Source of the DNA: Acidobacteriota bacterium
GTDB lineage: Bacteria; Acidobacteriota; Terriglobia; Terriglobales; Acidobacteriaceae
Assembly: GCA_021780095.1 (NCBI GenBank)
Contig: JAJXZK010000165.1
Location: 1 to 18,486 of the forward strand
Length of the DNA stretch: 18,486 nt
Direction: 5' to 3'
Each line of letters opens with the position of its first letter. Within the stretch, counting starts at the first letter, position 1. Positions 5,798-13,446 of this stretch are shown piece after piece. The position numbers and the translations under genes are program-made. The notes below the pieces were generated by a model. The model saw only the letters and a program-made list of their open reading frames with translations. It did no database searches and was not told the DNA's origin.

Positions 5798-7630
5798 ATG
5801 GCACTGGATCTTCTAGGGAATTTGCAGCGAACAGATATGTGCGGAGAGCTGCGGCTGTCTGCGGATGGTCAGCACGTTGTGGTGATGGGGTGGGTGAATC
5901 GTCGCCGCGATCATGGAAATTTAATTTTTCTCGATCTGCGGGACCGTGCCGGGATCGTGCAGATTGTGCTCGACAAGGAACTGTGTCCGGAGGCGCATGC
6001 GAAGGCGGAAGCGGTACGGCCGGAATATGTGGTTGCGGTGCAGGGGAAGGTTCGTCGGCGCGATGCGGTGTCTATTAATCCGAATATGCCGACCGGCGAA
6101 ATTGAAATTGACGTGGATGAGTTGCGCATTTTGAACGATGCCAAGACGCCGCCGTTTTCGCCGGCAGAAGACGCGATTGGGAACGAAGAGCTGCGCTTGA
6201 AGTATCGCTATGTCGATCTGCGGCGTCCAGACATGCAGGCGAACATGATCCTGCGCCACAAGGTTGCGTTGGCAATTCGGAGGTATCTTTCGGGCGAAGG
6301 ATTTTTGGAGATTGAAACGCCGTTTATGACGCGCTCGACGCCGGAGGGCGCGCGCGATTACCTGGTGCCGAGCCGGGTGCATCCGGGCGAATTCTATGCG
6401 CTCCCGCAGTCGCCGCAGATGTTCAAGCAGATTTTGATGATCGGCGGATTGGACCGGTATTTCCAGATTGCGCGTTGCTTTCGCGATGAAGATTTGCGCG
6501 CCGATAGGCAGCCGGAATTTACCCAGATCGATCTGGAGATGACGTTTCCGCAGCAGGAGACGGTGTTTCGCGTGGTGGAAGGATTTTTGACGGCGGCATT
6601 TCGAGAGGCGGGGATCGAACTGTCGACTCCATTTCCGCAGATCACGTATGACGATGCGATTCGCCGCTTTGGCATTGACAAGCCGGATATGCGCTTGCCG
6701 GAGCTGACGGATGTTCGCAGTGACTTTGAGGCGGCCGAGCTGGAATCACTGAAGATTGAGCCGGGTTTGCCGATTGTTGCCATCGTGATTCCGAACAAGC
6801 AGGCGATGAGCAATACGCAGAAGAAGGCGTTTATTAAGGAAGTGGAAGCGGGTCTGGGGCCGGACCTTGCTTATCTGGATGTGGAGCGCTTGGCGGGCAG
6901 CGCGCAGTATGCCGGGCTGGCGCAGAGAATTGATCGCGCGGTAGCGACGAATTGCAAGTTGGAACGGATCGAGCCGGAACATCGGCTGGTCGTGGTGAGC
7001 CCGCGGGTTGGGGCAATCAAATCGCGCGATCACGCGTGGATTTATAAGAAGGCGGGACTGCTTCGGCTGGAGCTTGCGAAGCGATTCCGCGAGGAACACG
7101 GCGCGTTTGAAAAGAAGGGCACTCCGGAGGATTACAAATGTCTTTGGGTGACGGATTTTCCGTTCTTCGAGTGGGATGAGGAATCGAAAACGTGGACGTT
7201 TGCGCATCACCCGTTCACATCGCCGCACGAGGACGATTTACTTGCGGGGCGCATGGAGTCTGATCCGGGTGCGGTCCGGGCGCTGGCCTATGACATTGTG
7301 CTAAATGGCATTGAGCTGGGTTCGGGGTCGATTCGTATCCATCGCCAGGAAGTGCAGCAGCAGATTTTTCATTCGCTGGGGATGAGCGAGGCAGAAGCCA
7401 AAGAGAGATTCGGATTCTTCCTGGAAGCGCTGGAGTATGGGACACCTCCGCATGGCGGCATCGCGTTGGGCCTGGATCGGATCGTGATGATTCTGGCCGG
7501 GGCGCAGAGCCTGCGAGAGGTGATTGCGTTCCCAAAAACAGCGAAGGCGGTGGACCTGATGGTGGATGCGCCGTCGCCGGCAACAGAAATGCAACTGAAA
7601 GAGTTACATATACAGAGAAGGCGCAGTTAG
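5798..7630 (+). CDS. aspS: Aspartyl-tRNA synthetase, bacterial type, probably non-discriminating
   Basis: 610 residues, normal length for bacterial AspRS. The ATG at 5798 is preceded by AAGGA. In order: N-terminal OB-fold anticodon domain (WVNRRRDHGNLIFLDLRDR at 32-50), class II motif 1 region (EIETPFMTRSTPEGARDYLVPSR at 171-193), motif 2 (YFQIARCFRDEDLRADRQPEFTQIDLEMTF at 221-250), a bacterial GAD insertion domain in the middle, and motif 3 (GGIALGLDRIVMILAG near 552-566). In the anticodon domain the RRD is followed by His39. Non-discriminating enzymes such as that of Pseudomonas typically have His here, whereas E. coli-type discriminating ones have Leu. The enzyme may therefore also make Asp-tRNA-Asn for amidation by GatCAB. 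That is an inference from one residue. It lies 59 bases after hisS in what appears to be an operon. Confidence 0.96.
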   Translation: MALDLLGNLQRTDMCGELRLSADGQHVVVMGWVNRRRDHGNLIFLDLRDRAGIVQIVLDKELCPEAHAKAEAVRPEYVVAVQGKVRRRDAVSINPNMPTGEIEIDVDELRILNDAKTPPFSPAEDAIGNEELRLKYRYVDLRRPDMQANMILRHKVALAIRRYLSGEGFLEIETPFMTRSTPEGARDYLVPSRVHPGEFYALPQSPQMFKQILMIGGLDRYFQIARCFRDEDLRADRQPEFTQIDLEMTFPQQETVFRVVEGFLTAAFREAGIELSTPFPQITYDDAIRRFGIDKPDMRLPELTDVRSDFEAAELESLKIEPGLPIVAIVIPNKQAMSNTQKKAFIKEVEAGLGPDLAYLDVERLAGSAQYAGLAQRIDRAVATNCKLERIEPEHRLVVVSPRVGAIKSRDHAWIYKKAGLLRLELAKRFREEHGAFEKKGTPEDYKCLWVTDFPFFEWDEESKTWTFAHHPFTSPHEDDLLAGRMESDPGAVRALAYDIVLNGIELGSGSIRIHRQEVQQQIFHSLGMSEAEAKERFGFFLEALEYGTPPHGGIALGLDRIVMILAGAQSLREVIAFPKTAKAVDLMVDAPSPATEMQLKELHIQRRRS

Positions 7631-7664
7631 GGCTCCTGTTACTGGAGCGCGGGCGTTCTGCTAT

Positions 7665-7697
7665 CCCACCCTTCGCAAAAAAAACGCGAAGGATGGG
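7665..7697. repeat. Palindromic intergenic element (possible dispersed repeat or terminator)
   Basis: CCCACCCTTCGC and GCGAAGGATGGG form a 12-base stem with one mismatch around an A-rich 9-base loop, in the gap between convergent aspS and the acyl-CoA dehydrogenase gene. Its position could make it a terminator for either, but there is no U-tract. The form resembles REP-like elements scattered through acidobacterial genomes; only one copy is in this window, so dispersal cannot be shown here. Confidence 0.5.
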
Positions 7698-7744
7698 CAC
7701 CCGATTCTCTTGCAGTGCAAAGAGAGCGCGGGCCCCGCGACTGC

Positions 7745-7760
7745 GGTCGCCAAGGCGACC
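7745..7760. repeat. Short inverted repeat GGTCGCC-AA-GGCGACC
   Basis: A perfect 7-base inverted repeat lies between aspS and the convergent dehydrogenase gene, about 50 bases beyond the larger palindromic element. On the minus strand it lies 33-48 bases after the dehydrogenase stop and could act as a 3' hairpin. No T-run follows on either strand. Confidence 0.4.
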
Positions 7761-7792
7761 TTCGCTCGCGATGACAATTCTTTTTACTGGAG

Positions 7793-8971
7793 CTAATACG
7801 CCGGAATGCCGGTTATGCTTTGGCCGATGATTAGGGTGTGCATGTTGTGCGTGCCCTCGTAGGTCTTCACGGACTCCAGATTCATCATGTGGCGTATGAC
7901 GGGGTAGTCGTCGGTGATGCCGTTGGCTCCGAGGATGTCGCGCGATTTGCGCGCACACTCTAGCGCCATCCAGACATTGTTGCGCTTGGCCATGGAGATG
8001 TGTTGGTGGTCGGCCATTTTCGCATCTTTCAAGCGACCCAGTTGCAACGAAAGCAACTGACCCTTGGTGATTTCGCTGATCATCCAGGCAAGTTCCTCCT
8101 GAATCATTTGATGACTGGCGATGGGTTGATCGCGGAACTGCTTGCGCAGCAGGGAGTATTGCAGGGCAGTGTCGTAGCAGGCCATGGCAGCTCCGAGCGC
8201 GCCCCAACTGATGCCGTAGCGAGCCTGATTGAGACACATGAGCGGCGACTTCAAGCCGCCGGAGCCGGGCAGCAGCGCGGAGGCTGGCACGCGCACATCC
8301 TGCATGGAGAGGCCGGAGGTGACGGAGGCGCGCAGAGACCATTTTCCATGCACGTCGTAGGCGCTGAAGCCGCGGAGTTTGGTATCGACCAGAAATCCGC
8401 GGACGCGATCGTCCTCGTCGTCAACCTTCGCCCAAACGATCGCGACATCGGCCAGGGTCCCGCTGGTGATCCACATTTTTTCGCCGTTCAGGATGTAGTC
8501 GCCACCATCTTTTTTTGCGCGGGTGCGCATGCCGCCGGGGTTGGAACCGAAGTCAGGCTCGGTGAGGCCGAAGCAGCCGAGCTTTTCTCCGGTGGCCATT
8601 TGCGGCAGCCATTCATTTTTTTGCTCGTCGGAACCGAAGGCGTGGATGGGGTACATGCATAACGCGGACTGCACGCTGACAAAACTGCGCACGCCAGAGT
8701 CGCCGCGCTCCGTTTCCTGCATGACCAGGCCATACTCGACATTGTTCATGCCGGCACAACCATAGCCCTCAATGGTGGCGCCGTAAAAGCCAAGTTCACC
8801 CATGGGACGAATCAGTTCCTTGGGGAAGCGGCCTTCGCGGTTGCATTCCTCAATGATGGGGATCAGGTTATCCTCAATAAATTGGCGGGCCGTATCGCGA
8901 ACCAGACGCTCATCTTCGCTGAGCAAGGTGTCGAAGCCGATAAAGTCGACACCCTTAAATTTGAAAGCCAT
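7793..8971 (-). CDS. Acyl-CoA dehydrogenase, glutaryl-CoA dehydrogenase type
   Basis: 392 residues; the ATG at 8971 has GGAGA about 7 bases upstream. It is a full acyl-CoA dehydrogenase: N-terminal helical domain, central beta domain with the flavin-contact block FGLTEPDFGSNP (134-145) and WITSG (167-171), and a C-terminal helical domain. Two features point to the glutaryl-CoA dehydrogenase branch. One is ERGDSGVRS (88-96), with the Arg-Ser pair (95-96) that contacts the substrate carboxylate in GCDH. The other is TYEGTHNMHTLIIGQSITG near the C-terminus, with Glu372 as the expected catalytic base. Such enzymes oxidatively decarboxylate glutaryl-CoA to crotonyl-CoA in lysine, tryptophan or aromatic degradation, passing electrons to ETF; some anaerobic homologues do not decarboxylate. 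No other gene of the pathway is adjacent. Confidence 0.88.
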   Translation of the reverse strand: MAFKFKGVDFIGFDTLLSEDERLVRDTARQFIEDNLIPIIEECNREGRFPKELIRPMGELGFYGATIEGYGCAGMNNVEYGLVMQETERGDSGVRSFVSVQSALCMYPIHAFGSDEQKNEWLPQMATGEKLGCFGLTEPDFGSNPGGMRTRAKKDGGDYILNGEKMWITSGTLADVAIVWAKVDDEDDRVRGFLVDTKLRGFSAYDVHGKWSLRASVTSGLSMQDVRVPASALLPGSGGLKSPLMCLNQARYGISWGALGAAMACYDTALQYSLLRKQFRDQPIASHQMIQEELAWMISEITKGQLLSLQLGRLKDAKMADHQHISMAKRNNVWMALECARKSRDILGANGITDDYPVIRHMMNLESVKTYEGTHNMHTLIIGQSITGIPAY

Positions 8972-9194
8972 ACAGTGTTCTCCATGGATAAGGCTACAAA
9001 CACTTTAGGCTAGCAGAGACGAGTGATTGGCGCTGCGGCGGGCCGGCGCAGTGGCATCTGAGGGTACTGACGAAGCGTTCACGGGCTGTTCATATTGGCG
9101 GCCAGCGTGCGTGTAAGAATAATCCGACCGATTGCGGGCTGGGTCGCCGCGGGTCGGCACGGTGACCGGGCGACCTGGTCCAGGTGGGTATTGA

Positions 9195-10142
9195 ATGCGT
9201 CGTGTTGCGCTGATTTATAACCCGGCTTCCGGACAGCGTCCGAAGCGGCGAGCCGCAGAGATCGCAGAGGTGGTGTCCGTACTTCGCGCTGCCGGCGCGG
9301 AAGTGAAGGTGATCGCCACCGAGTCACCGACAAGCGCGGGAGTTCAGGCGCACGCGGCGGTGGTAGAGGGGTATGACACCATCCTGGCATGCGGGGGGGA
9401 CGGCACCGTGCACGAATCGCTGCAGGCGTTGGTGGGAGGATCGGCGGCTCTGGGCGTGATCCCCATGGGAACCGCGAATGCGCTGGCGGCTGATCTGGGA
9501 CTGCCGAGGTCGCCCGTACAAGCGGTGAAGAAACTGCTGACGGCGACGCCGGTGCGCGTTTCTGTTGGCCGGGTTTTCTACCAGGACAGAGAGGGCGAGA
9601 CGCGCTCGCGATACTTTATCGTGGCGGCGGGAATTGGGGCGGACGCGCTGTTTATGGGACGGCTGGATCCGAAATCGAAACAGCGTTACGGATATGCGTT
9701 GTACGTGGTGGAGGCTTTTCGACTGTGGATGACGTACAGGTATCCGATGTTTGCGGCGTGCTTCAAAGAGGGCGTCGACGCACCTCCGCAGGTGGAAGTG
9801 GTGTCGCAGATTCTGGCGGTGCGCATCCGTAATTTCGGCGGGGTGCTGCACGACCTTGCACCCGGGGCTGCGATCACAAGTCCCAAGCTGCATGTGATTG
9901 CGTTGTCGACGCGCAGCCGCGTGCGATACCTGCGATTTATGATCGCGGTGTTATTGGGACGGCATCGTTATAAGAGCCCGATTCAGTTGGTCGAATGCGA
10001 ATCTGTAGAGTGCTACGGGCTGGAAGGCTCGACAGAAGAATTATTTGTCGAGGCAGACGGAGAATGGCTGGGCACGCTGCCCGTGCGGATGGAAGTGGTG
10101 CCGAACGCGTTGACCCTGCTGATTCCGACAAAGAGCGTCTAG
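9195..10142 (+). CDS. Diacylglycerol/sphingosine-kinase family lipid kinase (YegS/BmrU-like)
   Basis: 315 residues. The ATG at 9195 is preceded by AGGTGG at a 7-base spacing. The N-terminal catalytic domain opens with VALIYNPASG (4-13) and has the nucleotide-binding loop GGDGT (67-71), followed by IPMGTAN (89-95), both hallmarks of the DAGK_cat family. The C-terminal half (about 130-315) is the beta-rich domain of YegS-type kinases. Such enzymes phosphorylate a lipid hydroxyl (diacylglycerol, sphingoid base or similar) with ATP at the cytoplasmic membrane face; the lipid here is unknown. Its stop overlaps that of the next, minus-strand gene within one CTAG. Confidence 0.9.
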   Translation: MRRVALIYNPASGQRPKRRAAEIAEVVSVLRAAGAEVKVIATESPTSAGVQAHAAVVEGYDTILACGGDGTVHESLQALVGGSAALGVIPMGTANALAADLGLPRSPVQAVKKLLTATPVRVSVGRVFYQDREGETRSRYFIVAAGIGADALFMGRLDPKSKQRYGYALYVVEAFRLWMTYRYPMFAACFKEGVDAPPQVEVVSQILAVRIRNFGGVLHDLAPGAAITSPKLHVIALSTRSRVRYLRFMIAVLLGRHRYKSPIQLVECESVECYGLEGSTEELFVEADGEWLGTLPVRMEVVPNALTLLIPTKSV

Positions 10143-10816
10143 GATTTCGCCAAGGTGTTGATGTCCTTGATTTCCAGAATGTGCTTTGGATAGCCTTGTT
10201 GTACGCAGCGGATCATGGCGATGCCGACGTCGTGCAGGGTACTGACCTGGTTGGGCAACAGAGTGTGGAGCAGCGGATAGGCCCAGCCAATCAGGTTGTA
10301 ATAGGACTTGATATTTCTCTGGCCACGCGTGGCTCGCATAAAGCCGGGGCGGAAATTGTAGACGCTTCGGAAGCCGAGGCGAGTGAGGGCGTTTTCAGTT
10401 CTGCCTTTGACGCGCGCCCACATGATCCTTCCTTTTTCCGTGCTGTCGGTGAGCGCGCCGGAAACATAGCAGAAGACCATGTTCGGATTGAGGCTGGCGA
10501 GCACGCCAGCGAAATGCAGCGTGATGTCGTAGGTGATGTGGGTGTAATCGGCTTCGCTCATTCCAGCGGAGCTGATTCCAGCGCAAAAGAAGCAGGCGTT
10601 GTAGCCGGCCAGCTGATCGCGGACACCGTCGAGGTGCATAAAATCGGGGACAATGCATTCCTTTAACTTTGGATGCTGTATCCCGTACGGCTTGCGGCTG
10701 ACAAGCAGAACGTGCGCAATCGCCGGATGTTCGAGGCAGGTGAGCAGGACGCCTTCGCCGACCATGCCGGTGGCGCCGGTGATCATGATGTTGAGGTGGG
10801 CTGGGTCGGTGCTCAT
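10139..10816 (-). CDS. NAD(P)-binding Rossmann-fold protein (atypical SDR / epimerase-like)
   Basis: 225 residues from the ATG at 10816, placed just before the first strand; no clear ribosome site is seen, so the start is moderately certain. The frame runs far upstream, but that part overlaps the opposite-strand lipoprotein gene and reads as low-complexity, so it was excluded. The N-terminus has the dinucleotide loop TGATGMVGEG (13-22; GxxGxxG at 14-20). The next blocks, FFCAGISSAG and CYVSGALTDSTEKG...WARVKGRTENAL, place it among atypical extended SDRs (YbjT/NmrA/epimerase-like) that keep the Lys but lack the usual YxxxK tyrosine. It is probably a cytoplasmic oxidoreductase or redox sensor; the substrate is unknown. 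It is convergent with the lipid kinase gene, with a 4-base overlap. Confidence 0.82.
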   Translation of the reverse strand: MSTDPAHLNIMITGATGMVGEGVLLTCLEHPAIAHVLLVSRKPYGIQHPKLKECIVPDFMHLDGVRDQLAGYNACFFCAGISSAGMSEADYTHITYDITLHFAGVLASLNPNMVFCYVSGALTDSTEKGRIMWARVKGRTENALTRLGFRSVYNFRPGFMRATRGQRNIKSYYNLIGWAYPLLHTLLPNQVSTLHDVGIAMIRCVQQGYPKHILEIKDINTLAKS

Positions 10817-10993
10817 GGGTGTAGGATAGCGGGTTTGCGATTCTTTAGCGCTTAAGCCTGAGTCCGCTTGGAAGAGCGACCAAATGAAGACTTTTTGGGC
10901 GGGGATGTAGACGCAAGTACGCCGCGGGGCATCAAGATACAGGTGGGTGGTGCGGGAAGGGTGCGCGTGGCGGTATCTCATCGCGGAACGTCG

Positions 10994-12964
10994 ATGCGCA
11001 AGATGACTGTGGGGACAAGGGAATTGAAGAGGCGACTGGGATGGGTGCTGGCAGCGACTTTGCTGCTGCTGGTGGCGGGTTGTGCGGGGGGCTCGGTCGG
11101 AGGCACAATTGCGCCCACACCACCCAGTGTGTCCTCGGTGTCGGTGGTGTGCGCGCCTTCTTCCATTACTACGGGAGCCACGTCGCAATGCAATGCAACG
11201 GTGCAGGGGACGGGAAGTTATAGCTCGACGGTGACGTGGAAGGCCAGCAGTGGGTCGATCAGCGCGGGCGGACTTCTGACCGCGCCAGGCTCGGCGGCCT
11301 CGGTGACGGTGACCGCGACCAGCAGCGAAGATTCAAGCAAGTCTGGAACGGCGACGGTCACGGTGGCGATGGCGCAGAGCCCGCCGACAATTTCTTCGGT
11401 GACGGTGAGCTGCAGTCCTTCGACAATTGCTCCAGGCGCGACGTCACAATGCAGCGCGACGGTACAGGGGACAGGAAGCTATAGTTCCGCGGTGACGTGG
11501 ACGGCGAGCGGCGGGACGATCAATGGCAGCGGATTGCTGACCGCGCCAGGGTCGGCGGGCTCTGCGACCGTGACTGCGACCAGCACGCAGGATACGAGTA
11601 AATCGGGGACAGCGACGATCACGGTGGCGGCACAAACGACCCCGCCGACGATTTCTTCGGTGGCGGTGAGTTGCAATCCCTCTACTGTTGCTCCAGGTGC
11701 GGCATCGCAATGCAGCGCAGCGGTGCAGGGAACTGGAAGTTATACCTCCACGGTGAAGTGGACGGCGAGCGGCGGGACGATCAACAGCAGCGGATTATTT
11801 ACCGCGGCAGGTGCGGCGGGATCGGCGACCGTGACTGCGACCAGCACGCAGGATACGACCAAGTCAGGGACAGCGACGATCACGGTGAAAGCAGCGGCAC
11901 CGACAATTTCTTCCGTCGGAGTGGTCTGCAGCCCGTCGACGATTGCGACGAATGCGACCTCGCAATGCACGGCGACGGTTCATGGGACCGGAAGTTTCAG
12001 CTCGACGGTGACCTGGACGGCGAGCGGCGGCACCATTGATTCGAGTGGGTTGTTCACGGCGCCGGGCTCGACGGGATCGATTACGGTGACGGCGACCAGC
12101 ACGGAAGACACGACGAAGACCGGCACGGCGACGATTACGGTGCAGGCACAAACGCCCCATAGTCGGCACGTGATTTTGGTGATGGAAGAAAACCGGAGCT
12201 ACTCTACCGTGGTGGGGCAGACGACCGTTTGGCCGAACCTGAATAACCTGATCAGCGGCGGGGCGCTGGCGACACATTATTATGCGAACACGCATCCTTC
12301 GATCGGCAACTATTTCATGCTGACGACGGGGCAGATCCTGACCAACAATGACAGCTCGACCACAGTGTGGAACGTGGATAACATTGCGCGGCGCATGTTG
12401 TCGACGGGTGTGTCGTTCCGCATTTATGCGGAAGGAATTACGCAAGGGTATGTGGGCGGAAATACTGGGGCGTATGTGATCCGGCACAATCCGTTCGCGA
12501 TGCTCTCGGATATCGCGGACGATGCGACGGTGGCGATGGCGCACATCTGGCCGTTTACGCAATTCGCCACGGACCTGGCCAATGGAACGCTACCGGAATA
12601 CTCCTATATTGTTCCGGATGTGAATGATGATGGGCACAACGGAACTTCGCAGCAGGCAGATACATGGCTGCAGTCGAAGGTGATCGGGCTGTTGTCGACG
12701 AACTCCGTATTTGAGCCGGGGGGCGATGGGGTTCTGATCGTCGACTTCGACGAAGCGGCCACCAGCGACACGACCCACGGCGGCGGGCATGTGGCGTGTG
12801 TGCTGTGGGGGCCGGGAGTGACGGCTGGGTTTCGGCAGAGCTCTAGCACGGTGTATCAGCATCAGAGCGCGCTGCGCACGGAGATGGAATTGCTGGGGCT
12901 GGGGAATCCTCCTGGAGCCGCGGCGGGCGCACCTTTGATGAACGAATTCTTCGTCCAAAAATAG
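10994..12964 (+). CDS. Lipoprotein with four Ig-like repeats and a phosphoesterase domain
   Basis: About 656 residues from the ATG at 10994; ATG 11003 is an alternative, and neither has a strong ribosome site. The N-terminus is a lipoprotein signal: KRR, a hydrophobic stretch, then lipobox VAGC with Cys30. Four near-identical Ig-like (Big-type) repeats follow (about residues 45-384), each with two cysteines 13 apart. The C-terminal 265 residues are a phosphoesterase-family domain (acid phosphatase / phospholipase C, alkaline-phosphatase superfamily). It shows MEENRSY, NTHPSIGNY, IRHNPF, PDVNDDGHNG and VDFDEA...THGGGHV, giving the expected set of metal-binding Glu, Asn, His and Asp residues. 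It probably sits on the outer face of a membrane, the repeats holding the catalytic domain away from it. Substrate unknown. A paralogue lacking the repeats lies at 16360. The regulator and permease pair follows. Confidence 0.85.
   Translation: MRKMTVGTRELKRRLGWVLAATLLLLVAGCAGGSVGGTIAPTPPSVSSVSVVCAPSSITTGATSQCNATVQGTGSYSSTVTWKASSGSISAGGLLTAPGSAASVTVTATSSEDSSKSGTATVTVAMAQSPPTISSVTVSCSPSTIAPGATSQCSATVQGTGSYSSAVTWTASGGTINGSGLLTAPGSAGSATVTATSTQDTSKSGTATITVAAQTTPPTISSVAVSCNPSTVAPGAASQCSAAVQGTGSYTSTVKWTASGGTINSSGLFTAAGAAGSATVTATSTQDTTKSGTATITVKAAAPTISSVGVVCSPSTIATNATSQCTATVHGTGSFSSTVTWTASGGTIDSSGLFTAPGSTGSITVTATSTEDTTKTGTATITVQAQTPHSRHVILVMEENRSYSTVVGQTTVWPNLNNLISGGALATHYYANTHPSIGNYFMLTTGQILTNNDSSTTVWNVDNIARRMLSTGVSFRIYAEGITQGYVGGNTGAYVIRHNPFAMLSDIADDATVAMAHIWPFTQFATDLANGTLPEYSYIVPDVNDDGHNGTSQQADTWLQSKVIGLLSTNSVFEPGGDGVLIVDFDEAATSDTTHGGGHVACVLWGPGVTAGFRQSSSTVYQHQSALRTEMELLGLGNPPGAAAGAPLMNEFFVQK
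11126..12145 (+). repeat. Four tandem Ig-like repeats (about 84-87 codons each)
   Basis: Repeat cores lie at about 11126-11368, 11387-11629, 11648-11890 and 11900-12145, with periods of 261, 261 and 252 bases. Each encodes an S/T-rich beta domain running from SSV.V.C through SQC.A.V.GTGS, VTW.AS.G, GL.TAPG and VTATS..D..K.GTAT.TV. The repeats are similar at DNA level as well as protein level, suggesting recent amplification or homogenisation. The Cys pair of each unit (residue spacing 13) may form one disulphide. Confidence 0.9.
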
Positions 12965-13035
12965 ACAAGAAGGCGAAACAGGGTCGTCAGGGGCCGGGCA
13001 ATTGGTATCGGGGGGAGAAAGTATTCATTCTTTCC

Positions 13036-13084
13036 TGTGGCCATACCACACAATATTGTGGCATACTTGTGTGGCATTCACACA
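13036..13084. promoter_or_regulatory. Cluster of TGTGG/CCACA half-sites before padR (candidate PadR operator)
   Basis: TGTGG-CCATA-CCACA (13036-13050), the palindrome CACAATATTGTG (13049-13060), TGTGGCAT at 13057 and again at 13070, and TGTGTG-GCATT-CACACA (13068-13084) occur in 49 bases, ending just before the ribosome site of the regulator gene. Half-sites recur every 10-13 bases, close to one helical turn, as expected for a cooperatively binding dimeric regulator. PadR proteins often repress their own operon, so autoregulation is the simplest reading. Confidence 0.55.
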
Positions 13085-13095
13085 GGAGAAGCGCA

Positions 13096-13446
13096 ATGGG
13101 CGAAGTAAAACTGGATCTGCTGCAGGGAACTCTGGACTTGATGGTGCTGCAGACACTGGCAACCCTGGGAACGCTGCATGGTTACGGCATCGCACGCCGC
13201 ATTGAGCAAGTAAGTGGTGATGAAATTTTGCTGAACCAGGGCACCATCTACGCCTCGCTGGTTCGGCTCCAGCAGCGGGGATGGATTTCCGCAGAGTGGG
13301 GCACCTCGGAAAACAATCGTAAGGCGAAGTACTACGCGATTACGAGGAGCGGCCGCAAGCAGCTGGCAAAAGATGCGGCGTACTGGCAGCGGCTCTCCAA
13401 CGTGATGGGTCGGGTGCTGGCCATGACGACAGAAGGCGAGCTGTGA
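13096..13446 (+). CDS. PadR-family transcriptional regulator (acidobacterial type)
   Basis: 116 residues; AGGAG lies about 7 bases before the ATG at 13096. It is a winged helix: LLQGTLDLMVLQTLATLGTLHGYGIARRIEQ (about 8-38), the recognition region LNQGTIYASLVRLQQRGWISAEWG (46-69), the wing with RKAKYYAITRSGRKQL (75-90), and a short C-terminal helix for dimerisation. The compact form with QGTLDL and the following permease are typical of the acidobacterial PadR subfamily. Its stop overlaps the permease start by one base (TGATG), so the two are translationally coupled. It probably represses the operon through the TGTGG/CCACA cluster immediately upstream; the inducing signal is unknown. Confidence 0.92.
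   Translation: MGEVKLDLLQGTLDLMVLQTLATLGTLHGYGIARRIEQVSGDEILLNQGTIYASLVRLQQRGWISAEWGTSENNRKAKYYAITRSGRKQLAKDAAYWQRLSNVMGRVLAMTTEGEL

Noticed and set aside
7215..8342. 375-codon open frame on the minus strand spanning the aspS end and the dehydrogenase gene
   Set aside because: It is an out-of-frame shadow with Arg/Pro/Ser-rich low-complexity translation, overlapping two well-supported genes.
10817..11188. N-terminal extension of the Rossmann-fold protein
   Set aside because: It overlaps the signal peptide and first repeat of the opposite-strand lipoprotein, and its translation is His/Arg/Pro-rich with no domain.
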